A model generated the notes under the pieces. The model saw only the letters and a list, made by a program, of their open reading frames with translations, made no database searches and was not told the origin of the DNA. From Calothrix sp. C42_A2020_038 (lineage in GTDB: Bacteria; Cyanobacteriota; Cyanobacteriia; Cyanobacteriales; Nostocaceae), in assembly GCA_015272395.1 (NCBI GenBank), contig JACYLQ010000025.1:1-40919 (forward strand): a stretch of 40,919 nt of DNA. The letters run 5' to 3'. A program made the translations under genes and the position numbers. Positions 25,357 to 35,872 of the stretch are shown here, piece by piece. The number at the start of each line of letters is the position of its first letter. The stretch's first letter is position 1.

Positions 25357-27066
25357 TTAAGGTTTTTGTTGTTTTTGAATTTCTTTCAAACCACTATTAA
25401 ATGCTTGTGCTAATTCGGTAGATGTTAGAGACTGAATCAAATTGAGTCCTAATGGCTGACTGGAAATTGCTTTCGCGTAAGCTGCATTCAAGTATGGCGC
25501 GTATTTAGTCATACCCGCAACATAAGATTGGAAGAAAGGTAATGAGAGCGAATTTAAGTATTTACGCGCTTGTGCTGGGTCATCACCAACTATGTTTGAG
25601 GGTAGTCCAACTTGGTCTGTACTGCCTTTACCTTCACCAATTGCAGAAAAGTGAGTGCCTCCTTGCAGCACAGCTAAGTATTTTTGCTGGTTTCCTATCC
25701 AAGAAAAAGGTAATATCTGCTCATACAAAGCTGGTGCAACAGTGTCATCACTACTAGCGACAATCATCACGGGAATCTTAATATTATTCAACCCAGTTTC
25801 ACCAAAAATGCTACTGGTAATAGGGTTAACAGCAATTACGGCTTTGATGCGTTCGTCGCGTAGGTTATGTTTTATGAGTGGACTTTTGCTTTGCAGTTCT
25901 AAAGCACGACATTGTAACAATAAAGATACATTCCATGTCTCTTTAAGCGCTTGTGGTTTGCAGTCTTTTTGTAGTTGTGCAAAGTTGATTTGCGCTCCTG
26001 CTAATGCTAACCCGGTATATCCACCAAATGATTGACCGAATATCCCTACTTGCTCAAAATTGAGGCGCCCGCGAAACTCTGATTTATTACGCTGTTGCAC
26101 TTGGTCAAGGACAAATTTGACATCAAGAGGACGGTTATAAAATTCGTTTGGTTCAGCAACTTCATTAGCACTACCCTTCATCAGCGAACTTAGCTGTTTA
26201 GTATCGCTACCAGGGTGGTTAGGAACAACGACAGCGAACCCGTGAGAAGCAAGATGCGAACCGAGATACTCGAAATTGCTACTGTCTGTTCCCACACCGT
26301 GGGAAATGACAATTACAGGCACCTTGTCTATTCCATTCGGTAAATAAACATCAGTCAGTAAAAACCGATTGCGAACAGCATCAAGAAATCTATATGTTTT
26401 CTTAGATGTGACAAATTTACCTTTACGGCGAAAATCGGGAAGCTTGGCAAACGAGAGTGAAGTTTGCTCTACAGCTGCTTCGATGTTGGCTTTTTGCGAT
26501 ACTGCTGCCATTGCTTTCCCGGTATCGCTAACCATTTTTTCTAGTTCAGAGGCAATTCCTAGAGTTCGTGCTAAATCAATACGAATGCTAGAGCCAGGAT
26601 ACTCGCGTAGCAAACCTAGTAAAGTCAGTCCTCCAGGGTCTGCCGCAGCTAAAATTAGAGCCGACCGCAATGCATGAAAACCAGACTTTTCTTGACGCGA
26701 TTCAGTCTTGATCACTTCTCCTAACCTCCGTAGTAGGAATTCACCTTGTGGGGTATAGAGGAACTGTGATACTGCTACGGCATTCGCTTTAATCGGACTT
26801 TGTAGTACTCTTCGTAATTCTTGAAGTTGTCCTCGATTGAGATACTGGGCGTAAACCGCTAGACTTTCGTCAACGGCGCCTGTCCTGACAAACTCCTCTA
26901 GCGCAGTAACGGAGATTGACCGTTCCAACGCTGAATAAGATGCATAAACTTTCTGTGCCGCTTGTGCCGAATCACTCATTTCAAAAGTGGGCAGCAACAT
27001 TGAAAGTACCAGCAACAAAATATTCCTTCGCAGGGTGCTGGTCCAGATACCAAACAAGCTTTTCAT
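25357..27066 (-). CDS. Secreted alpha/beta hydrolase with DUF1400 domain
   Basis: A 569-aa protein. An N-terminal signal sequence is visible (basic start, LLLVLSMLL core, AQAA cleavage region around 33-36). A DUF1400 domain of about 130 residues follows (VYASYSALERSISVTALEEF ... VYAQYL), then a dienelactone-hydrolase-like fold with the oxyanion region VISHGVGTDSSNFEYLGSHL, the nucleophile in GIFGQSFGGYTGLAL (about Ser345) and the late histidine in GGTHFSAI. This architecture is common in cyanobacteria. Export to the periplasm or outside is likely; lipase or esterase activity is inferred. Confidence 0.9.
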   Translation of the reverse strand: MKSLFGIWTSTLRRNILLLVLSMLLPTFEMSDSAQAAQKVYASYSALERSISVTALEEFVRTGAVDESLAVYAQYLNRGQLQELRRVLQSPIKANAVAVSQFLYTPQGEFLLRRLGEVIKTESRQEKSGFHALRSALILAAADPGGLTLLGLLREYPGSSIRIDLARTLGIASELEKMVSDTGKAMAAVSQKANIEAAVEQTSLSFAKLPDFRRKGKFVTSKKTYRFLDAVRNRFLLTDVYLPNGIDKVPVIVISHGVGTDSSNFEYLGSHLASHGFAVVVPNHPGSDTKQLSSLMKGSANEVAEPNEFYNRPLDVKFVLDQVQQRNKSEFRGRLNFEQVGIFGQSFGGYTGLALAGAQINFAQLQKDCKPQALKETWNVSLLLQCRALELQSKSPLIKHNLRDERIKAVIAVNPITSSIFGETGLNNIKIPVMIVASSDDTVAPALYEQILPFSWIGNQQKYLAVLQGGTHFSAIGEGKGSTDQVGLPSNIVGDDPAQARKYLNSLSLPFFQSYVAGMTKYAPYLNAAYAKAISSQPLGLNLIQSLTSTELAQAFNSGLKEIQKQQKP

Positions 27067-28300
27067 CGCAAAACGTCTGCACGGTGATGTTGTTTGATGA
27101 GGCGTTTAAAACTGGTAGTTATGCGGACACCCTAGATGATTTGATTCGATTTCGCCTCAACTAAAAATTATTCGTAGTACTAGAACTTTTTCTAGCTATA
27201 AAATTCTAAAAAAGAACTGTGGTAGAGCAACTGGGCTATGTAGGCTAATTTACCTATTTGGAAAAAATATTTTATCCAACTAGGACATCATAACAGATAA
27301 TAAAATAATACGCCTCAGTATGTAAAAAACAACCATGAAGAAGCGACATCTTTGATTAAAGATACCGTAAAATTACTGAAACAAAATTTCGTTTCAATAA
27401 TATCTATTGTTTTCTTCAAATAGTGACTAATCTCCATACCGCAAGCACAATGGCGCCGACAAACCCATTGATTGTCAGACTTTTTGAAGCGATTAGAGTA
27501 AGTGCAATAACTGATACAACATAAATAAATATTAAAGTAAAAATTGGTATAAAAATTAAAACCACACTTAACCTCAATATCTAATGATTTAGCAAATGCA
27601 GTATAGACAATTTGACGACTTTGCACACTCAAAACTATTATTTTTGCGGTGACAATAATTAAGTGTAAAGACGAATAATAGTGTAGCAAAAAATGAGAAT
27701 AAAAAAGCACACATATAGCAAATAATTACAGATAAATTTTGTATTATTTACTTTTTTACGAGAGCGCAAGTAGCGTAAGTAATATTATGTTCTATTAAAT
27801 ACTTACAATTAAGGAAATTGAAGGGAGCGTAAGTAAAAACGTTAATTTATTTTATGGAAAAAATAAAACGAATCCAATCGTAAGAATACTGATTCCAAAA
27901 CATTAGTATTGTTTATGGTATTCACAATAAATTAACAATGCGCTCACACTTATTAACAGAGGTGTTAGTAGTCGTCTGTGTCATTAGTTTTGGGGTTGTG
28001 GAAAGATTGGCAAAGGATGATGAACGGATGTAACGGATGAGTAGTTTTAAGTAGCCGGACTTTGTTTGTAACCAATAACCCATCGGTTACATCCCCTGTA
28101 TCTGTTGCCAGCCAACTTCCCAAAAATTATGACATGAACCAGTAGATTGAACTACCCCACGGATAAATCTGGGGGGTTCCAACTCACTGGATAAGTTTCG
28201 TTTACCTTAATTTTAATTTTACCATCAGGACTGCGATTAAAATTGCGCCCCGGCTTACCCCCCATAAATAAAATTTATGGACTGCGCTCAACATTTTTGT
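27067..28300. other. 1.2-kb gene-poor region with short repeats and a possible IS remnant
   Basis: Very AT-rich. No ORF here looks like a protein. Three copies of AGCGYAAGTA occur at 27763, 27772 and 27826. GATGTAACGGATGA-type words near 28027 recur, in reverse, at the end of ligA (30825 onward). At 28154-28176 an imperfect hairpin CCCCACGGAT-AA-ATCTGGGG precedes, on the minus strand, the end of a 37-codon ORF (starting near 28264) containing GKPGRNFNRSPDGKIKIKVN. This may be the tail of a degraded mobile gene, but I do not recognise it. Confidence 0.45.
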
Positions 28301-29500
28301 TCAAAAAAAATCCGCCATCCAGGGAGAGGCGCCTGCACCTGTAAATCCTGTAAATATCTGCGTTGCAGAAGTAATTGCATTTTCTGTTGCCTCTAATTTT
28401 CCAGTCAATTGCAATTGTCGAGGCGTAAACAAACCTGTGTATAGTGGAGCGAATGCTCGAATATTCGTTTTCAATTCACCTTTACCGCCGATAGTGACTT
28501 GACCGTGCCCGTTGGCGACAGCCAGAATAAATCTGTTATTATTCTGCGGTAGCAAATCATCTTGGATTTCCAAGTGTAGTTCAGCTTGGATGTTTTGAGC
28601 ATATCCCCGTCTTTCAAGCGCTTTGACCACATCAACAATGCGTAACATCCATTTTGTCATTGATGTAAGCTTGGCTGTTTGTTCAGGAAGTACTAAAGTT
28701 AGCACATCAACCAATGCACTTCTATAACGCACTGTATCGATTTGTGAGCGATGACTGCTCAAAAATGCCCAAAAGGTTTGTATTGCTTTGGGTGTTAGTA
28801 GAACCCAATCTTTTACGTAAATATCATCGCTTGTCTCACTGCGGTGCTGAGTAAAGATAATGTACCCTTGGGGGTGACTCGAAGCGCCAATCAGATAAGC
28901 ATAAATTTGTTGTGAATCTCTTGGACGGGCGATTTCTGCCCAAATAATACTATTACGCTCCAAATTGCCGTTGTGAGAACGGGCAAAGTTGTGATGAAGC
29001 TGCTGTAAAATCACGGATTCGCAACTAACCGACGTTAAGGGTAACTCCGGTTTTCCAACTTGAATGCTTGCTGTTTTAATTTCCCAATTACAAAAATTAC
29101 CTGCTTGCTCATATCCGGTATTACGGTACAGTCCCTGCACTGCTGGAAATAAAACTGAAATTGGCACACCTTCGTCGTAAATCTCCTTGACCACGCTTTC
29201 CATTATTGAATTCGCGGCGCCGCTCCCTCGATACTCTGGTGCAATTCCTACCGCTGCAATACCTGCCATTGGTACAAATTCACCACCCCAACACTGTCCA
29301 AATGGTAAAATCGCGCCACCACCGACTATTTGCTGATCTTGACGGAGGATACGAAATTTTTCGATTCCAACAGAGTCGGCGTAACTTTCGCTATCCGTTG
29401 GTGACATCATAAAGCACTGACTAAGAATTTGTTGGAGCTTGGAAAAATCCGCCGAATCCCTTACTTTACTATACTCAAACTTACATTCAAATGAAGGCAT
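28301..29500 (-). CDS. Eis-like GNAT N-acetyltransferase
   Basis: A 399-aa protein built as two GNAT units plus a C-terminal sterol-carrier-like domain, the layout of Mycobacterium Eis. The acetyl-CoA loop is VGIAPEYRGSGAANSIM (84-100), and VLFPAVQGLYRNTGYEQAG (about 115-133) holds the tyrosine expected as general acid. The protein ends in WMADFF; in Eis the carboxylate of a C-terminal phenylalanine acts as base, and the terminal Phe is kept here. Eis acetylates many amines, including aminoglycosides; the cyanobacterial substrate is not known. It is single, with no clear neighbour. Confidence 0.85.
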   Translation of the reverse strand: MPSFECKFEYSKVRDSADFSKLQQILSQCFMMSPTDSESYADSVGIEKFRILRQDQQIVGGGAILPFGQCWGGEFVPMAGIAAVGIAPEYRGSGAANSIMESVVKEIYDEGVPISVLFPAVQGLYRNTGYEQAGNFCNWEIKTASIQVGKPELPLTSVSCESVILQQLHHNFARSHNGNLERNSIIWAEIARPRDSQQIYAYLIGASSHPQGYIIFTQHRSETSDDIYVKDWVLLTPKAIQTFWAFLSSHRSQIDTVRYRSALVDVLTLVLPEQTAKLTSMTKWMLRIVDVVKALERRGYAQNIQAELHLEIQDDLLPQNNNRFILAVANGHGQVTIGGKGELKTNIRAFAPLYTGLFTPRQLQLTGKLEATENAITSATQIFTGFTGAGASPWMADFF

Positions 29501-29576
29501 GATTGATTTACGGTAGTATGCACCTACATAATATTACATGAAGTATGTCAGATTCTCGACAACTTAGACCGCTGGT

Positions 29577-29689
29577 TTGGAGAGGGGTTTAAAAACTATT
29601 TTTCTTTCTTCGTATGAAACCACCTCTTCCCTAAGAAGAAAGGGGATTTAGGTTCTACATTGGTTTTTCCACATGACGTGAAAAGTCAG
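29577..29689 (-). mobile_element. One-ended copy of the MITE family
   Basis: Read on the minus strand it begins CTGACTTTTCACGTCATGTG and continues nearly as in the intact copy (GTAGAACCT shared) for about 40 bp, with about two changes. The inside then differs and the other 12-bp end is not found before about 29540. It is either a truncated copy or a different subfamily sharing one end. Confidence 0.65.
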
Positions 29690-29959
29690 ACAAGACTGTA
29701 TTGCTTGCGGGCATTTCCAGCAAACGTGGGGGTTTTGAATGCCAAGTTTGGTTAAATCTGCATTCCACTGAGTTTGAATCGATGTTAAACGCTGATTATG
29801 ATATTCACCTAAAAAGTTTTCTCTTGAAACACCTTGACGTTTGCTTGACTCTTTTGCCACTTTTTCACCATTTACCAACTGCTTCAAAAACGCTTGCGGG
29901 CCATATAACCCTGGTATTGCATCTACGGGGCGCCCTGCACTGTCTAATTTGACTTCATG
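29690..29959 (-). pseudogene. Remnant of an unknown gene interrupted by a MITE end
   Basis: An open frame of about 85 codons without a normal start reads VKLDSAGRPVDAIPGLYGPQ, AFLKQLVNGEKVAKESSKRQ and ends in LTKLGIQNPHVCWKCPQ just before the MITE, which supplies the last codons and stop. Upstream, a double stop (29963 onward) cuts the frame, and LYFEDNKN in a neighbouring frame suggests a frameshift. The piece is protein-like in composition, but I cannot assign it to a family. Confidence 0.55.
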
Positions 29960-30183
29960 TTTTTATTATCCTCAAAGTAGAGTGCGTGAGATTATGATAG
30001 CTTTTGATTCAGTAAAGACTAATTTTGAAATTTGATGTTCCTAACTTTATTTTTCTTTACATAATTTTTTTCATATACTTGATTAACTCTTTTTCCGAAA
30101 TCAATCGTTCTCGAATTGTTGTATTTTAATAAGAGTCAATAACTCATGCAAATCTTTGATTTCAACTCGTTCTGGGAATAACA
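29960..30183. other. Upstream region of the COG3650-like gene
   Basis: AT-rich. The gene remnant's broken upstream frame lies at its left edge. The rest presumably holds the promoter of the COG3650-like gene, but no clear -35/-10 pair was seen. Confidence 0.3.
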
Positions 30184-30618
30184 ATGGCTAAAATATTTAA
30201 TTGTAAAACACTATTTGTTGCATTAGGATTAGGAATTACTACAGTTTCTTTATTTGCACCCGTTGTTTGGGCTAACTCAAGCAAAACCCAAATAGTGGCT
30301 CAGAGTGCCGAAAGATTCCGTGTTGTTGGTAATGAACCATTTTGGGGTGTAGATGTCAGCCAAAAGGGTATTGTGTATACCTGGCTTTCGGATACTCAAA
30401 GAAAGCAGACTTTTCGTTATGTGGCGCCTCAAAAAGCCGAAGGACGACCTCTTGATGTTTTGAGAGTTTACCGTTTAGGTGGAAGGGCTGATAATTTATT
30501 AATTATTAATAAAGTTAATGGTTATTGTAGCGATACTATGTCAGATACTAAGTATCCTTATACAGCAACTTTGATTTTAGGTAATACAGTTAGAACAGGT
30601 TGCGCTGAGAAAAGATAA
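30184..30618 (+). CDS. COG3650-like secreted protein
   Basis: A 144-aa protein with a signal peptide (LFVALGLGITTVSLFAPVVW ANS, cleavage near residue 31). The family pattern follows: RVVGNEPFWGVDV, GIVYTW, FRYVAPQKAEGRP and the strongly conserved NKVNGYCSDTMSDTKYPYTA, ending GCAEKR. I recognise it as the COG3650 type (predicted envelope protein, no known activity). Two cysteines (YCSD and GCAE) probably form a disulfide. The ATG has a weak upstream site. It stands alone. Confidence 0.78.
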   Translation: MAKIFNCKTLFVALGLGITTVSLFAPVVWANSSKTQIVAQSAERFRVVGNEPFWGVDVSQKGIVYTWLSDTQRKQTFRYVAPQKAEGRPLDVLRVYRLGGRADNLLIINKVNGYCSDTMSDTKYPYTATLILGNTVRTGCAEKR

Positions 30619-30648
30619 AAAAGGTGCAATATGGTGTATGATTGCACC
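30615..30648 (-). terminator. Rho-independent terminator downstream of ligA
   Basis: On the minus strand, GGTGCAAT and ATTGCACC form a perfect 8-bp stem around a 10-nt loop, followed by six U. It lies 165 nt past the ligA stop and abuts the end of the convergent COG3650-like gene. Confidence 0.75.
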
Positions 30649-30812
30649 AGACGTTGGAAAGAAAGATTATGACCCGTCAAAGTATTTCACTTACATAATC
30701 AACTTTTTGACCGCTTTGAACAGATAGCTGCACAGCCCTATTTATAACCTGAAGTAAATTTTATCCGTAAAAGTTTTCACTTGGTGCATCCACTCAACCT
30801 ACACTTAACGAA

Positions 30813-33095
<2,283 letters not shown>

Positions 33096-33122
33096 TCATA
33101 ACTAATAATTTTTTTCCTCACT

Positions 33123-34181
33123 TTACCTATGCCAGTCTTCTACTTCGTAAAGAAACTTTGTACCAGCGATTAATTTACGGTTTGCAGAAGTACTTTGAAC
33201 AAAGACCGTGTATTTTTCCAGGTTATTTGGTTTGATACGAACTGTAGAACCTTCAGGTAAACCTAACATCTCGCGCGCGGCTTGTCCCTCAAACAAATCC
33301 CCCGTCACCTTATCCATTAAAATAATCTCTTTATGACCTTGAATGGTTTCTGTTTTGGTAAACTCATAAAATCCTCGCCCAATTTTGAAATATAAACCAT
33401 TTTCTAAAACAAACCCTTTAATAGAAATGTTATCGTCAACATCTAGAACCTGAAATCTACCTGGAGGTACAGCACGCAAATCACTAGTTTGAAACATTGA
33501 TGTTTCTTCACGGTTCATCATCGAATTAAAAATCCGATTTAACCCACGACTCATTCGTCCTTCTGCGATAACTTCTTGTTCATATGCTTGCAGTTGTTCA
33601 TGCGAGGATTGTTGATAACAAACAGCTAAAAATAAGTCAGTAATATGGGAAAATTGGTCAAGGTTAATATGAAAACCACCCGATTGCTGGGCTAGTTCTT
33701 GATAAAATGGTGTTGCGTGCGAACGATTCAGTGCCTGCACACCATAAACGGTAATACCTTTTTCTGCTAATTTTTGGATTTCCTGGCGCCAGTTTAACTT
33801 TTGTGGATTATGTGCAGGTGCATGGGGAATATCATCACCAATTAACACTAAAGATTTTGACGCAGACTCTGACCAAGCAAAAGATTGCGCTTCGTGTAAA
33901 ACTAATTCGTAACATTCGGGTGCATCACCACCACCTGTTGGTTCTACATTTTGAACAAAATTACAAATTGCGTCGATATCACTTGATAAATTAAACTTTT
34001 TAGTGACATATGTTGAACCTGCATCACAATAGTCACCATGTGCAATAATACCAATTTTAATCAATGGTATTTCATTCATTAAACGAGTAACGCTTTCTTT
34101 GATTTTTCGCCGTACTTGTGTTAAACAAGGATACATGCTACCTGTTGTATCAAAACTAAAAACAACTTCTATACTGCTCAT
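33123..34181 (-). CDS. VWA-domain protein
   Basis: About 352 aa. A von Willebrand factor A domain fills the first 200 residues, with the metal-ion site DTTGSMYP (D11, T13 and S15 in the chosen frame), GIIAHGDYCDAGS and NVEPTGGGDAPECYE as the second and third loops. The last third is a separate domain (AVPPGRFQVLDVDDNISIKG ... VRIKPNNLEKYTVFVQ). No signal peptide is seen, so it is probably cytosolic. I chose ATG 34181 (MSSIEVVFSFD); a TTG two codons earlier is possible. The partner is unknown. Confidence 0.82.
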   Translation of the reverse strand: MSSIEVVFSFDTTGSMYPCLTQVRRKIKESVTRLMNEIPLIKIGIIAHGDYCDAGSTYVTKKFNLSSDIDAICNFVQNVEPTGGGDAPECYELVLHEAQSFAWSESASKSLVLIGDDIPHAPAHNPQKLNWRQEIQKLAEKGITVYGVQALNRSHATPFYQELAQQSGGFHINLDQFSHITDLFLAVCYQQSSHEQLQAYEQEVIAEGRMSRGLNRIFNSMMNREETSMFQTSDLRAVPPGRFQVLDVDDNISIKGFVLENGLYFKIGRGFYEFTKTETIQGHKEIILMDKVTGDLFEGQAAREMLGLPEGSTVRIKPNNLEKYTVFVQSTSANRKLIAGTKFLYEVEDWHR

Positions 34182-34259
34182 AATCAAATTCTCTTTTATC
34201 GTTTTGATTCAATTTTAACTTCTATCAGTAATGAATTGGCAATAATTAAACGTAATCTT

Positions 34260-34320
34260 AGAGGTTGTTTGAAAAGTATTACTAAGAATTGTGTTGGGTT
34301 CCACTACGTTACACCCAACC
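34260..34320. repeat. Dispersed repeat with hairpin, copy A
   Basis: The first 28 bp (TTGTTTGAAAAGTATTACTA in the middle) match 38363-38392 with about three changes. Then GTTGGGT and ACCCAAC (about 34294-34319) form a hairpin around TCCACTACGTTAC. It lies between the VWA gene and the kinase pair. Confidence 0.65.
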
Positions 34321-34452
34321 TACTTTAATTATAAGTCCTTAAAGTAGCATAATATAATAGACAAACAAGTGCTTGATTTGTAACTGTATTAAAACAGCTT
34401 GCAATTAATGTAGTACTATAGTACTATAAAAAAATAAAAAAAGCAAGTATAT

Positions 34453-35829
34453 TCAACTAAAAGGTAGTTGAATGATAAACTCAGTTCCTTTATTTGGTGA
34501 GGAAATACACTCAAGGGTACCTCCATGTTTCTCAGTGATGATCTGGTAGCTGATAGAAAGTCCTAAACCTGTGCCTTTACCTTCAGATTTTGTGGTATAA
34601 AATGCATTAAATATCTGGTCACGTACTGACAAATCCATTCCTTTACCGTTGTCTCCTATTTGAATGGTGACATATTCTTTATCAGCAGTAGTACAGATAC
34701 AGATTAAAGGAGCTGTAAGCACAGTGTCTGGAGTTAAATATTTTCCTCTATCGCTTTCCCAGTTATTCTCCTGTATGGTTTCGTCAATAGCATCGATAGC
34801 GTTAGCGATTAGATTCATGAAAACTTGGTTAAGTTGTCCTGGGTAACAGCGAACAGGGGGGAAATTGCCGTATTCTTTGACTACATGAATTGCTGGACGA
34901 AACGTTTGAGCTTTCAGACGGTGCTGGAGAATCATTAGGGTGGTTTCGATACCTTCATGAATATCCACAGCTTTTTTTTCTGCTCCATCTGCGCGCGAAT
35001 AATTTCGCATCGACTGCATGATTCCGCGAATTTGGTCACTTCCTAATTTCATTGACGAAATTAGTTTAGGTAGGTCTACGGAAATATGATCTAAATCTAT
35101 TGATTCGATGATTTCTTCAATTTCCTGACCTGGTTGGGGAAACTTTTCGCGATAAACCTGAATTAGCTGTATTAGGTCGCGCACATACTGACTGGCATGA
35201 TACAAGTTAGTTGAAATAAAACCAATTGGGTTATTGATTTCATGAGCAACCCCTGCCACCATTTGCCCCAATGAAGAAATTTTCTCGGTTTGGACTAGTT
35301 GCAACTGTGTTTGTTTGAGTTCTTCTAGTGCTTGCGAAAGTTCAGCAGTTCTTTCGGTAACTCGTTCCTCTAATTTTTGTTTTTGCTGATCTAACTCTAT
35401 ATTTAAACGCCTTAATTTTAATTGTACGTTAATTCGCGCGATTACTTCTTCTTGCTGAAAGGGTTTTGTGATGTAATCTACTGCTCCCATTTGAAAAGCT
35501 TTAACTTTTTCTGCTGTATCAGCCAAAGCTGTCATAAAAATAATTGGGATATCCTTGGTGATTGGATTCGATTGCAACTTGCGACAAGCTTCAAATCCAT
35601 TTATTTTTGGCATCATGATATCGAGTAATATTAAGTCAGGTGGATTATTCAGGGCTTGCTCGATACCCCCAAAACCATCCATTTCGACTAATACTTCGTA
35701 ACCGACATCGCTTAAAGTTGCATATAACACTTCTAAGTTTGTAGGACTATCATCGATTACCAAAATAGTTTCAGTTTGTCTGGTATCGATATTTTGCTGT
35801 GGCTGATTATGACTTACCATTGTTTTCAT
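34453..35829 (-). CDS. Response-regulator/histidine-kinase hybrid (REC-HisKA-HATPase)
   Basis: A 458-aa soluble protein. The receiver domain (about 21-140) has the acidic pocket DD26-27, phospho-acceptor D70 (LILLDIMMP) and K122. A coiled-coil linker leads to a histidine-kinase core with H196 in VAGVAHEINNPIGFI and the ATP-binding boxes NLIANAIDAID, IGDNGKGMD and GKGTGLGLSISYQI. The receiver-first order suggests it is controlled by the upstream kinase and then phosphorylates another partner. The gene follows the large hybrid kinase by 43 bp on the same strand and is most likely co-transcribed. Confidence 0.93.
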   Translation of the reverse strand: MKTMVSHNQPQQNIDTRQTETILVIDDSPTNLEVLYATLSDVGYEVLVEMDGFGGIEQALNNPPDLILLDIMMPKINGFEACRKLQSNPITKDIPIIFMTALADTAEKVKAFQMGAVDYITKPFQQEEVIARINVQLKLRRLNIELDQQKQKLEERVTERTAELSQALEELKQTQLQLVQTEKISSLGQMVAGVAHEINNPIGFISTNLYHASQYVRDLIQLIQVYREKFPQPGQEIEEIIESIDLDHISVDLPKLISSMKLGSDQIRGIMQSMRNYSRADGAEKKAVDIHEGIETTLMILQHRLKAQTFRPAIHVVKEYGNFPPVRCYPGQLNQVFMNLIANAIDAIDETIQENNWESDRGKYLTPDTVLTAPLICICTTADKEYVTIQIGDNGKGMDLSVRDQIFNAFYTTKSEGKGTGLGLSISYQIITEKHGGTLECISSPNKGTEFIIQLPFS

Positions 35830-35872
35830 ATATCAATATTTATTTATATACATAATAATTTAACCTATTCTT

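Noticed and set aside
27315-27710. 131-aa minus-strand ORF as a gene
   Set aside because: Very AT-rich, odd composition (many Y, F, C), no ribosome-binding site and no family pattern.
28301-29500. RGSGA in the acetyltransferase as a PatS-type motif
   Set aside because: It is the acetyl-CoA-binding loop and not RGSGR.
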